Origin: Rhodobacter sp.
GTDB lineage: Bacteria > Pseudomonadota > Alphaproteobacteria > Rhodobacterales > Rhodobacteraceae
Assembly (NCBI GenBank): GCA_016704435.1
Contig: JADJAB010000014.1
Coordinates: 1-64,000, forward strand
Length of the DNA: 64,000 bases
Reading direction: 5' to 3'
This document shows, one piece after another, positions 1 to 8,174 of this stretch (positions are counted from its first letter, which is position 1; each line of letters starts with the position of its first letter). The notes beneath the pieces are model-generated. The model was not told the DNA's origin. It ran no database searches and saw only the letters and a list, made by a program, of their open reading frames with translations. Both the position numbers and the translations under genes were made by a program.

Positions 1-115
1 ATCACCGCTCCGGTAAGTGGATCAGGGCTTTGGCCCGCGTGGATGAGGCGGGTGGCCAGACGGTCGCGATTGGGAAGGGGGCGCTCATGTTGTGGTCCAG
101 TCTCGGGGCATGGTC

Positions 116-558
116 TTACCGGGGGACGGGGATCTCGTTCTTGACCCCGCCAATGACGACACTTGTCTCGATCCCGAAAACGCCGGGCAGTTCCGACAGG
201 ACGGAATGCAGGAATATGTTGTAGGTATCCATGTCCTGCAGCCGCATCGTCATGACATAGTCATGCGGGGCCGGTGACCAGCGCACAGGACGTGACCTCT
301 GGCATGTGGCGGATTTTGTCCTCGAACTTGGCGATCGTCGTTCGGTCACGGCTTTGCAGCTTCAAAAACGTAAAGCGTAAGGCCGTAACCGGCTTTTCCA
401 TGTCCACATCAACGGTGTAGCGGCGGACAATGCCCTCGGTCTCCATCCGTTTGATGCGGCGCCGACCGGGCGTGGGCGACAGATTTGTCTGCTCCAGCAA
501 CCTTTTCGACGCCCAGCCGCGCATCGCGCGACAAGGCGTAGAGGATCTTCTTATCCAT
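116..558 (-). pseudogene. Lrp/AsnC-family transcriptional regulator, two frameshifts
   Basis: The three reading-frame pieces join into one Lrp/AsnC regulator of about 147 residues. The start (CAT at 556-558) gives MDKKILYALSRDARLGV. The frame shifts near 503-510, where one extra base separates LGV from KRLLEQTNLSPTP, the recognition helix of the winged HTH. It shifts again in the GGGG run at 267-270, after CALVTGP, into HDYVMTMRLQDMDTYN, the RAM ligand-binding domain. The protein then ends normally with GVFGIETSVVIGGVKN. The family binds amino acids and usually controls an adjacent divergent transport or catabolic gene; here the divergent neighbour is an MttB stub. Both lesions are single-base, so a sequencing error is possible, but the decayed neighbours favour real decay. 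Confidence 0.75.
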
Positions 559-718
559 TTCATCAAGAACGGTCGTTTCTGGCTACATAAACCCCTATTT
601 ATTGACGAGAAAAGCGCAATATCTCCGCGGATTAGCTCTTATCATCCCGCACACAGGAAAGCACCCAATGCCCGCCAAGGATTTGCGCCGCACAGACGGA
701 ACATGAAAGCGCCGTGAC

Positions 719-1039
719 AATGAACGCGGTCCTCCATGCGGGCTGCAACGACATCTGGAATTCGGCGGGCTGGACGAGGCAGGCATGCATTGCTCGATCG
801 CCGGGCTCGTTGTCGATGCCGAGACGGGCGCGATGGGCTATTGCATGGCGGAGGGCATCCGCCGGGACGATTGCGACGCGGCGCTTCGGGTGGTGCGCGA
901 TGTCGGGCCGGGCAGCTACTATCTCGGCCATCCGCACCCGCTTGAAAACCCCGAGCGCGCCTCCTTCATGCCGAAGCTCTTCGACAACATCTCGATTGAA
1001 CAGTGGCAGGCCGAGGATGCCTTGAACGTCGAGTATTGA
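719..1039 (+). pseudogene. C-terminal remnant of an MttB-family (trimethylamine-type) methyltransferase
   Basis: The open stretch from about 785 to the TGA at 1037 reads like the extreme C terminus of MttB-superfamily proteins: LVVDAETGAMGYCMAEGIRR, then VVRDVGPGSYYLGHPHPLEN, then FMPKLFDNISIEQWQAED. The same landmarks appear in the intact MttB at 21620-23188 (EVGPGGHFFGATDTFGRYED and DWSNFENWRDRGS). The piece just upstream (NAVLHAG) is in another frame and resembles the preceding segment. About 400 residues of barrel are missing and there is no plausible start. It is a deletion remnant of a second MttB gene beside a decayed Lrp regulator. Confidence 0.7.
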
Positions 1040-1331
1040 CGCCGCTGGCGATCGGGGCTGCCTCCTGTCGTTCCAGCGCGTTCAACCTGATATCGACCTT
1101 GCGCGTTGCAGGGAGGCGTCTGGTCCGAGGATGTGATGCAGCGGAAGGCATCGCGATCTCGGCTCCACTTTCCGGGCTTGCCTGCAGCACCAGAGGGGGT
1201 GGCGCGCTTTGCTCTGGCCCGTGAACTTTCTCCTCCATCACTACCTTCGCGCCCAACGGCTCGAAGGCTGTCACGGCTCTGTCGCAACCTTCCGCGACGG
1301 CTGGAGGAAGCGCTACGATTTTCTTTAGGTA

Positions 1332-1583
1332 TGCGGCCAGCGCCGCGAATTGGGCAAGCGGGCTGGGTCCGGGTGTCAACTGGCCCTTGCGGATCATGTT
1401 CGCCACTTCGATGCCTTCGAGCGTCGCCCGGCAGCTCTTGCTGTGCAAAGGCGAGAGGGGGCGATTGAGCGTCGCGTGATCAACCTGCACGCCCCGCTCC
1501 GCCCTCTTCGCCCGCTTGCTCGAACGCATGGCGTTCGCGGGCTCGATCTTCAAGGTCGCGGCATGAAACCGTGTCGCGAACAT
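1332..1583 (-). mobile_element. IS6-family transposase remnant with internal deletion
   Basis: One frame carries the N-terminal IS6 signature AERGVQVDHATLN directly joined, about ten residues later, to the C-terminal IS6 signature RATLEGIEVANMIRKGQL followed by SPLAQFAALAA. In intact IS6-family transposases these blocks are separated by the whole DDE catalytic core (over 100 residues), so the core is deleted here. The normal stop after ALAA is also lost and the frame reads on. The element is inactive. No terminal inverted repeats were delimited by eye, so the edges given are those of the recognisable protein similarity. A separate IS6 remnant lies at 42.8 kb on the same strand. Confidence 0.7.
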
Positions 1584-1650
1584 GGAAAAACATGGCGAAG
1601 GGGATCGCGCCGCCGGCCAGATCGCTGAAGTTTCGCTGCAACTGCGCTGT

Positions 1651-2595
1651 CTATAGGGGTTGGGCCGGTTCCTTGATCGGCGGCGCGTCGATGGTGTCGC
1701 GGCAGGTGAGAACCAGCCAATCGCGAAGCGTCGCCACCAGCGGCCTGTTGGCGCTGCGTTGCGGGATCGTCAGGCAATAGGGCTGGCTTTGCGCAAGTGC
1801 CATGTCGTTGGCGCGGACAAGGGTTCCGGCCCGGATGTGATGCTTTGCCAGCAGGCTCTGGACAAGCGCGAGGCCAAGCCCGGCCAGTGCCAGGTTCACC
1901 GCCATCACCGAGGAATTCGCGATCAGGCCGCGCAGCTCGCGGGTGTCTTGCGCCGGCCCGTACGCCTCGAACAGGTTGCGCCAGACTGGAAAGGCTGCGG
2001 CGGCGGGGCCCCAGTCGGTGTGGATCAGCGGTGCTGCGGCAAGTACTTGTGCTGTTTCGAACGGGCCGTGGCACGACAGAAACGCGGGCGAGCAGACGGG
2101 AATGACGGAATCGGTCGCGATCTCTTCGGTCGCATGGGTCTGATAGTGGAACCGGCCGTAGGAAAGCCGCAGGTCGATGCGGTGGCGTTCGAAATCCACC
2201 GGGTCGGTGTCTTCGCGCAGCGAAATGTCGACGACCTCGGCCTGCCGCGAAAAGCTGGCGATCGCAGTCGGCAGCCAGCCGGTGGCCAGCGATGGCGGCG
2301 CCGAGATGGTCAGCCTCGAGCGCAATGCCGAGCCCGAGATGCGGCGCGACACGGCGCGCAGTTCCTCGAATGCGGCGGAAAGGCGCGGCAGGGTTTCCAG
2401 CCCGGATTCAGTCAGCGTGATGCCGCGGTTGATCCGGTGGAACAGCTTGTGGCCGACCTGATCCTCAAGCGAGCGCACCAGTTGCGACACCGCCGCGGGC
2501 GAGACCGAAAGCTCGCGCGCGGCGGCGGCGAAACTGCCAAGCCGGGCCGCGGCCTCCAGCGCCTGAAGACCCCTAAGCGAGGCGATGTCGGACAT
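1651..2595 (-). CDS. LysR-family regulator (GcvA-like), divergent from molybdenum hydroxylase operon
   Basis: This 314-residue protein has the LysR layout. The N-terminal winged HTH covers about residues 5-65 (LEAAARLGSFAAAARELSVS, then AAVSQLVRSLEDQVGHKLFH), followed by a substrate-binding domain to the C terminus. The GSFAAAARELSVSPAAVSQ helix-turn-helix and the RxNRGITLTESG wing are typical of GcvA-type members. It is transcribed away from the hydroxylase genes starting at 2714, the classic arrangement for a LysR activator of the divergent operon and repressor of itself. A CTATC-N4-GATAG inverted repeat in the shared promoter (2616-2629) is a candidate binding site. The effector cannot be read from sequence. 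Confidence 0.9.
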   Translation of the reverse strand: MSDIASLRGLQALEAAARLGSFAAAARELSVSPAAVSQLVRSLEDQVGHKLFHRINRGITLTESGLETLPRLSAAFEELRAVSRRISGSALRSRLTISAPPSLATGWLPTAIASFSRQAEVVDISLREDTDPVDFERHRIDLRLSYGRFHYQTHATEEIATDSVIPVCSPAFLSCHGPFETAQVLAAAPLIHTDWGPAAAAFPVWRNLFEAYGPAQDTRELRGLIANSSVMAVNLALAGLGLALVQSLLAKHHIRAGTLVRANDMALAQSQPYCLTIPQRSANRPLVATLRDWLVLTCRDTIDAPPIKEPAQPL

Positions 2596-2615
2596 TCTGG
2601 CGTCTCATGAAAAGG

Positions 2616-2629
2616 CTATCTTTCGATAG
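2616..2629. promoter_or_regulatory. Candidate LysR operator, CTATC-N4-GATAG
   Basis: A perfect 5-bp inverted repeat (CTATC TTTC GATAG) sits 21 bp upstream of the LysR start and about 85 bp upstream of the hydroxylase operon. This position is typical of a regulatory binding site in a divergent LysR promoter. No second half-site array was identified. Confidence 0.4.
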
Positions 2630-2713
2630 GGTCAGAAAATCTCGTTCTTCAGATTGGTATTCTTTTGATATCCCCGCCTTGACACAGATCAGGCATCGAC
2701 AGGAGAGCCCGCA

Positions 2714-3223
2714 ATGGCCGCGCCTTCACACCCGCAACCAGGCTCGGTGCGCACTGCGTCGGGCCGCGAGGTTCGCCTTGCCGTCAACGGGCGCGACCAT
2801 GTGCTGCGCCTTGATGGCAGCGAGAGGCTGTCAGCCGTGTTGCGCCGGGAGTTGCGTCTGACAGGCGTCAAGGAAGGCTGCCTGGAGGGCGAATGCGGCG
2901 CCTGCACCGTGCTGATCGACGATCTGCCGGTCAACGCCTGCCTGATGCTGGCCTTTCAGGCCGAGGGCCGCCGGATCACCACGGTCGAAGGTCTTGCCGG
3001 ACCGGGCGGCGCGCTGTCATCGCTGCAACAGGCGTTCGTCGACAATGGCGCGGTGCAATGCGGCTATTGCACGCCCGGCATGGTGATGGCCGCGCAGGGG
3101 TTGTTGCTGCGCAACCCGGCCCCGGATGAGGCCGAAATCCGCGACGCGCTGGCCGGCAACCTGTGCCGCTGCACCGGCTTTCAGGGCATCGTCGCGGCGG
3201 TGAAGGCCGAGGCTGCATCATGA
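2714..3223 (+). CDS. Molybdenum hydroxylase small subunit, 2 x [2Fe-2S] (CoxS/XdhA type)
   Basis: At 169 residues this is the usual length for the iron-sulfur subunit of xanthine-dehydrogenase-family hydroxylases. The plant-ferredoxin-like cluster motif is visible as GCLEGECGACTVLIDD with the fourth cysteine in NACLMLA. The second, all-helical cluster domain shows QCGYCTPGMVMAAQ and LAGNLCRCTGFQGIV. The protein passes electrons between the Mo site and FAD in a cytoplasmic heterotrimer. The start is preceded by a GGAG ribosome-binding site (around 2702). Its stop overlaps the start of the FAD subunit by 4 bp (ATGA), indicating translational coupling. The N terminus has a short extension of about 15 residues before the ferredoxin fold. 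Confidence 0.93.
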   Translation: MAAPSHPQPGSVRTASGREVRLAVNGRDHVLRLDGSERLSAVLRRELRLTGVKEGCLEGECGACTVLIDDLPVNACLMLAFQAEGRRITTVEGLAGPGGALSSLQQAFVDNGAVQCGYCTPGMVMAAQGLLLRNPAPDEAEIRDALAGNLCRCTGFQGIVAAVKAEAAS

Positions 3224-4111
3224 CGGCGCTGCGGGTGGCGGACCTGACGGCGCTGGCCAGCGTTCTGCAGCAGTCTGGCGGGCGCATCGACTATATCGCC
3301 GGCGGCACCGATCTGATCATCGAACGGCAGGGTTCGCCCTGGGCCAATCTGATCGTGGACATCTCGCAGACGGTTGGTCTGGACCGGATCGAGGCTGACG
3401 CGGGATTCTTGCGGATCGGCGCCGGGGTGACGATTGCCAGGCTGATCGAGGATCCGCTCATTGGCCAGACCGCGCCGATGCTGGCGCGCGCGGCGGCGCA
3501 ATTCGGCTCGGCGCAGATCCGCAACCGCGCCACCCTGGGCGGCAATATCGCCGGCGCCATGCCGGCAGCGGATCTGCTGCCGGTGCTGAAATGCCATGCG
3601 GTCAAGGTCGAGATCCAGCGACGGTCGGGAGTGCGCGAGGTTCTGGATTTCGACGCGGTGGTGCTGGGCCGGGGCCAGACCTGTCTGGGCAATGGCGATC
3701 TGATCCTGGCCGTCCACCTGCCACTGGCAGAGGCAACCGGCCGGATCAGCGCCTTCGTCAAGCTGGGCCCGCGCCAGGCCGTCACCATCGCCTGTCTGAA
3801 CCTGGCCGCACTGGCCGATTACGGCATGGCCAGCAACCGGCTGCGCGACATCCGCATCGTCGCCGGTGCCCTGGCCCCCGTGCCCCTGCGGATGGATGCG
3901 GTCGAAGCCGCGCTGCGTGATCGCCCGGTCAATCAGGCTCTTGTCGAGGATTTCCTGCACGCGCTTGGGCAGGCCGTGGACAGCGCCATTCCGGGGCGGG
4001 CCAGCCAGCCCCTACAAACGGCAGGCCATCCTTGGCCTCGGCCTTGATCTCTTGGGCGACCTTTTCGGGCGCGTCTTCGATTGCCCGATCCGCTTGGGGC
4101 AATCGGCATGA
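3220..4111 (+). pseudogene. Molybdenum hydroxylase FAD subunit (CoxM type), single frameshift near C terminus
   Basis: The FAD-binding signatures of the CoxM/XdhB family are clear: YIAGGTDLIIE near residue 27 and the second FAD loop ATLGGNIAGAMPAADLLPVL near residue 107. The start at 3220 overlaps the upstream stop (ATGA). The frame runs cleanly to about 4008. An extra C in the CCCC run at 4009-4012 then throws it into a wrong ending at 4047. Removing one C restores the conserved tail PYKRQAILGLGLDLLGDLFG and a stop at 4109-4111, which overlaps the next start (4108) by 4 bp. That restored overlap strongly suggests the intact gene ended there. The lesion is either a recent mutation or a homopolymer sequencing error. 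Confidence 0.85.
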
Positions 4112-6359
4112 AGCACATCTCGCAGCCGCATCCGATGCTAGATGCCGGCGAAAAGGTCAGCGGCCGGCTGGTCTATCTGGACGACATGCAGATCGACGGC
4201 TTGCTGCATGCAAGGCTGGTCTGGTCGCCCCTGCCGCATGCGCGGATCCTGCGCATCGATACCGAGGCGGCGCGGCGGGTGCCGGGGGTGGTCGAGATCT
4301 TCCATCACGGCAACTCGCCCGCCAATACCTACAACAGCACCATCTGGTATGAGGATCAGGAAGAGCCGGAAGACGAGCGCATGTTCCCCGAGATCCTGCG
4401 CCATGTCGGTGACCGGGTGGCCGCCGTGGTGGCAGAGACGCCGCAAGCGGCGCGCGCGGCGGCGGCGCTGATCGTGGTGGAGTATGAGCCGCTGCCCGCC
4501 TTCCTGACCACCGCCGCCGCGCTGGCCGATGACGACAGGCTGCTGAAGGATGGCGGCGCGCATCTGGCCGAAGACAAGGGCTTTGCCTTTGGCCAGACCG
4601 ATGCCGCCTTTGCCGAGGCCGACCTGGTGGTCACCAGCACGGTTTCGACCCCCAGAACGCACCATTGCGCGATTGAGAATCATACCTGCGTCGCCATGCC
4701 GGAATCCGACGGGCGCATCCTGATCCTGTCGCCGTGCCAAAGCATCTTTTCGGTGCAGATGGTGACGGCCCGCGCCTTGGCATTCCCGCTTCGGAAATCC
4801 GGGTGGTCAAGACCGCCATCGGCGGGTCGTTCGGCGGCAAGGCCGAGCCGATCCTCGACCCGCTTTGCGCGCATTTCGCCCGGGTGTTGCAGCGCCCGGT
4901 CGGCATCACCCTGGATCGGGCCGAGACCTTTACCGCCACCCGCACGAGGTCCGGCGCCATTGGCCAGGTCCGCACCGCGGTACGCCGTGACGGCCGCATC
5001 CTGGCCCGCGATACCGAAGTGCGGATCGACATCGGCGCCTATCAGACCGGCGGCGGCTTCCTGCCCGGCTCGATGTCGCAGCGGATGAGCCGGCTTTATG
5101 ACGTGCCGAACCAGCGCTTTCGGGGCCGGGCGGTGCTGACCAACACGGTGTCCAGTGGCGCCTTCCGTGGCTATGGATCGCCGCAGATCCACCTGATCTC
5201 CGAGATCAACATGGATCTGACCGCGCGAGCCTTGGGGATGGACCCGGTGACCTTCCGGCTGCGCAACCTGATCGCGCCCGACAAGGTGGACCAGGTTACT
5301 GGCATCAGCGTCGGCAACGCCCGCATCCGCGACTGTGTCGAGCAGGGGGCGGAAGCCTTTGGCTGGCAGGCCCGGCGGGTTCCGGCGGACCCGGTGGCGC
5401 GGTTCCGGCGCGGGGTCGGCATGGCCTGCGCCACCCATATCAACGGCTGCTTCCCCGGCTTTCACGAAGCCACCACCGCCAGCCTGGGCCTGCGCCCGGA
5501 TGGCCGGTTCGACCTGACCTGCGCCCTGCACGATCTTGGCTGCGGGTCGAACACCGTGGCAGCCCAAATCATCGCCGAGGTGCTGGACGCCGCGCCGACC
5601 GATGTGGTGTTCTGCGAGGTCGACAGCGACCTTTGCGCCTATGACCTTGGCACCCGCGCCAGCCGGATGACCTATATCGTCGGCGAGGCCGTGCGGCGGA
5701 CCGCAGAGAAACTGAAAGCGCATCTGTGCGGGATTGCGGCGCTGGCGCTGAACCTGCCCGCCGGCGAGGTCACCCTTGCAGGTGGTCATTTCCAGGGCGC
5801 GGGCCGCCGCATCTCGCTGGCAAACCTCGCCGCCTGGGCAAATGCGCGCGGCACCGGGCTGGAGGTTACAGAGACCTATCGCGCCACCGCCAACCCCGGC
5901 TCCTACGCCGCGCATTTCGCCGAAGTCGAGGTTGACGTTCTGACCGGCCGCGTCAGGGTGACCGACTACCTTGCGGCGCACGATCTGGGCCGCGCGCTGA
6001 ACCAACGGCTGGTCGAAGGCCAGATCCATGGCGGGGTGCAGATCGGCATCGGATACGCGCTTTTGGAAGACATCGCCATCAACCCCGAAACCGGCGTGAT
6101 GAAGGCTGACAGCTTCAGCCGCTATCATCTGGTGAATGCGCCGGAAATGCCCGGCATTCGCGTCATTCTGGTCGAGAAGGGTGAACCCTCAGGTCCATAC
6201 GGCGCCAAATCCGTGGGCGAAATCGCCACGATCCCGGTAGCCCCGGCCATCGTGAACGCCATCAACCACGCGCTGGAATTGCAGCTGACCGAACTGCCTG
6301 TTACCCGAGAGCGCGTAGTTGCCGCGATGCAGCGGAAAGCGGCCGTCACGCAGTCCTGA
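4108..6359 (+). pseudogene. Molybdenum hydroxylase large subunit (xanthine-dehydrogenase family), single frameshift
   Basis: Two overlapping frames together make a Mo-cofactor subunit of about 750 residues, the normal length. Part one (4108 to about 4776) holds the Ald_Xan_dh N-terminal domain (MLDAGEKVSGRLVYLDDMQ) and SPCQSIFSVQMVTARA. Part two (to 6359) continues with LGIPASEIRVVKTAIGGSFG and then SSGAFRGYGSPQIH. The catalytic-glutamate motif GAKSVGEIATIPVAPAI follows near the C terminus. One base appears missing at 4775-4777. The active-site loop AFRGYG differs from the VAYRCSFR loop of CO dehydrogenases, so this is a hydroxylase of an organic substrate, not a CODH. The substrate (N-heterocycle or aldehyde) cannot be told. 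No MoCo maturation factor is adjacent. Confidence 0.87.
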
Positions 6360-6366
6360 AATGGCC

Positions 6367-6380
6367 TGGGCGCAAGCCCA
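6367..6380. terminator. Possible bidirectional terminator hairpin between convergent genes
   Basis: A TGGGC-GCAA-GCCCA stem-loop lies in the 24-bp gap between the convergent hydroxylase large subunit and the Lrp gene. The stem is short and has no long T-run, so the assignment rests mainly on position. Confidence 0.35.
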
Positions 6381-6383
6381 TCA

Positions 6384-6848
6384 TCATGCGCTTTCGATCA
6401 TTGGAAATACGTTGGTCTTCTTGACTTGCCCATAGACGAAACTTGTGTCGATCGAGGCTATGCCGCCGATACGGTGAATCCGGTGCCGAATGAAATCCTC
6501 GTATTCGGGCAGCCCGGCGGCCACGACCCGCAGCATGTAATCGACCGATCCGGTCATCATGTAGCACTCGAGGACCTCCTCAAATCGCACGACCTGCTGT
6601 TCGAATCTACTGACCGTTTCTTCGGTGTGCCTTTCCAGCCGAACACTGAGAAAGGCCATAATCGGCAAGCCATAAGCAACGGGATCGACGCTGGCACTGA
6701 AACCGCGAATGACCCCCAGGGCTTCCAGATTGCGAAGCCGGCGCAGGCAGGGTGATGGCGACAGGTTGACCCGCTCGGAAAGATCCTGGTTCGACATCCG
6801 CCCATCTTCCTGCAGTGCCCTGAGGATCTGTCGGTCTTTCTGATCCAT
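6384..6848 (-). CDS. Lrp/AsnC-family regulator, divergent from methionine gamma-lyase
   Basis: This intact 154-residue protein has an N-terminal Lrp HTH (MDQKDRQILRALQEDGRMSN, then VNLSPSPCLRRLRNLEALGV). It is followed by the RAM amino-acid-binding domain (VLECYMMTGSVDYMLRVVAA, YEDFIRHRIHRI, SIDTSFVYGQVKKT). It is divergently arranged with the methionine gamma-lyase gene at 6966. A TTGGCA-N5-TGCCAA inverted repeat immediately upstream of its start is a good candidate operator. By family and context, the likely role is amino-acid-responsive control of the lyase and of itself, with methionine or a relative as effector. That last step is inference. Confidence 0.92.
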   Translation of the reverse strand: MDQKDRQILRALQEDGRMSNQDLSERVNLSPSPCLRRLRNLEALGVIRGFSASVDPVAYGLPIMAFLSVRLERHTEETVSRFEQQVVRFEEVLECYMMTGSVDYMLRVVAAGLPEYEDFIRHRIHRIGGIASIDTSFVYGQVKKTNVFPMIESA

Positions 6849-6862
6849 TTTCTCTTCCCTTG

Positions 6863-6879
6863 TTGGCAGATAATGCCAA
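6863..6879. promoter_or_regulatory. Candidate Lrp operator, TTGGCA-N5-TGCCAA
   Basis: A perfect 6-bp inverted repeat (TTGGCA GATAA TGCCAA) begins 14 bp upstream of the Lrp start codon and about 90 bp upstream of the methionine gamma-lyase gene. Symmetric AT-centred sites of this size fit Lrp/AsnC dimer binding. A related half-site (ATTTGG) recurs around 6901-6907. Confidence 0.5.
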
Positions 6880-6965
6880 ATCTGGCGCCATCTCTAGCAT
6901 AATTTGGAATTCATCAACGCGAAATGTGTCGTATGCTGTCTCAACTTGCAATATTGGGGTCGGTC

Positions 6966-8171
6966 ATGTCCAACGCTGCCGGATTTTCCACACGCGCCAT
7001 TCATCATGCCTATGATCCGCGCGATAACGAAGGCGCGCTGACGCCGCCCTTGCACCTGACCTCGACCTTCGTCTTTGACACGGCCGAAATCGGTGGCGAG
7101 ATCTTCGCCGGTGAGCGGTCCGGGCATTTCTACAGCCGGATATCAAATCCGACCTGTGACATTCTCGAACAAAGGATGGCGGATCTGGAAGGCGCCGAGG
7201 CAGGGCTGGCGTTGGCCTCGGGCATGGGCGCGATCACCGCGACACTTTGGACGCTGCTTAGTGCCGGAGACGAGGTGATCGTCGACAAGACCCTCTATGG
7301 CTGCACATTCGCCTTCATGCAGCATGGGCTTACCCGGTTTGGCGTTACCATCACTCATGTTGACATGACCGACCCCGAAAACCTGCGCCGGGCGATCAGC
7401 GAAAAAACCCGCGTCGTCTATTTCGAAACTCCGGCCAATCCCAACATGCGCCTTGTGGATATCGAGACGATCGCGAAAATCGCCAAGGGCCCCCGCGCCA
7501 CGGTGGTGGTCGACAACACTTATGCCACTCCCTATCTGACGCGGCCCATCGAGCACGGAGCAGACATCGTTCTGCATTCTGCTACAAAGTACCTTGGCGG
7601 CCACGGCGACGTGGTGGCAGGGATCGTGGTCGGTTCGGTCGAACAGGTCACGCAGATCCGGCTTGTGGGAATGAAAGACATGACAGGCGCGGTGATGGCG
7701 CCATTCAACGCGATGCTGATCCTGCGCGGGCTCAAGACGCTTGCGCTCCGGGTAGAGCGCCACTGTGCCTCGGCGCTGGTGATCGCGCGCTGGCTCGAAG
7801 CCCAGCCAACGGTGACAGCGGTGCATTATCCGGGGTTGGAGAGCTTTGGTCAGCACGACCTTGCTCTGCGCCAGATGGACCAACCCGGTGGCATGATCGC
7901 CTTCGAACTTGACGGCGGTATCGCGGCCGGGCGCGCGATGATGAACCGGCTCAAGATGATTCAGCGCGCAGTGTCGCTCGGCGATACGGAGACGCTGATC
8001 CAGCATCCCGCCTCGATGACCCATTCGACCTATACCCCAGAGGAGCGCGCCGAACACGGGATCAGCGACGGCCTGATCCGGCTGTCGGTCGGTCTTGAGG
8101 ATGTCGCTGACATTCAAGCCGATCTGGCGCAGGCGATGTCGTCCCAGGGCAGCGCCATCGCAGCGGAGTAA
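6966..8171 (+). CDS. mdeA: Methionine gamma-lyase (Cys/Met metabolism PLP-dependent enzyme)
   Basis: This 401-residue fold-type I PLP enzyme has a complete set of family landmarks: HFYSRISNPT near residue 55, LEGAEAGLALASGMGAI in the cofactor phosphate cup, the tyrosine in KTLYGCTFAF, and VVDNTYATPYLTRP. The PLP lysine lies in SATKYLGGHGDVVAG and the C terminus has HPASMTHSTYTPEERAE. The small side chains and the cysteine in YGCTFAF fit methionine gamma-lyase better than cystathionine gamma-synthase. It would cleave methionine to methanethiol, 2-oxobutyrate and ammonia. It is divergent from an Lrp regulator and only 3 bp upstream of an E1-type 2-oxoacid dehydrogenase that could use the 2-oxobutyrate. 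The start at 6966 was chosen over an upstream ATG at 6924 because family similarity begins there. Confidence 0.9.
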   Translation: MSNAAGFSTRAIHHAYDPRDNEGALTPPLHLTSTFVFDTAEIGGEIFAGERSGHFYSRISNPTCDILEQRMADLEGAEAGLALASGMGAITATLWTLLSAGDEVIVDKTLYGCTFAFMQHGLTRFGVTITHVDMTDPENLRRAISEKTRVVYFETPANPNMRLVDIETIAKIAKGPRATVVVDNTYATPYLTRPIEHGADIVLHSATKYLGGHGDVVAGIVVGSVEQVTQIRLVGMKDMTGAVMAPFNAMLILRGLKTLALRVERHCASALVIARWLEAQPTVTAVHYPGLESFGQHDLALRQMDQPGGMIAFELDGGIAAGRAMMNRLKMIQRAVSLGDTETLIQHPASMTHSTYTPEERAEHGISDGLIRLSVGLEDVADIQADLAQAMSSQGSAIAAE

Positions 8172-8174
8172 TCC

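Noticed and set aside
2679..2684. TTGACA upstream of the hydroxylase operon as a -35 box
   Set aside because: The matching -10 would fall on the ribosome-binding site of the first gene and has no TATAAT-like sequence.
4680..6128. Open frame of about 480 codons antisense to the molybdenum hydroxylase large subunit
   Set aside because: No recognisable motif; the sense strand shows a full xanthine-dehydrogenase-type subunit across the region.
2714..6359. Aerobic CO dehydrogenase (coxSML)
   Set aside because: The gene set looks similar, but the order is S-M-L and the catalytic loop reads GAFRGYG instead of the CODH-specific VAYRCSFR.
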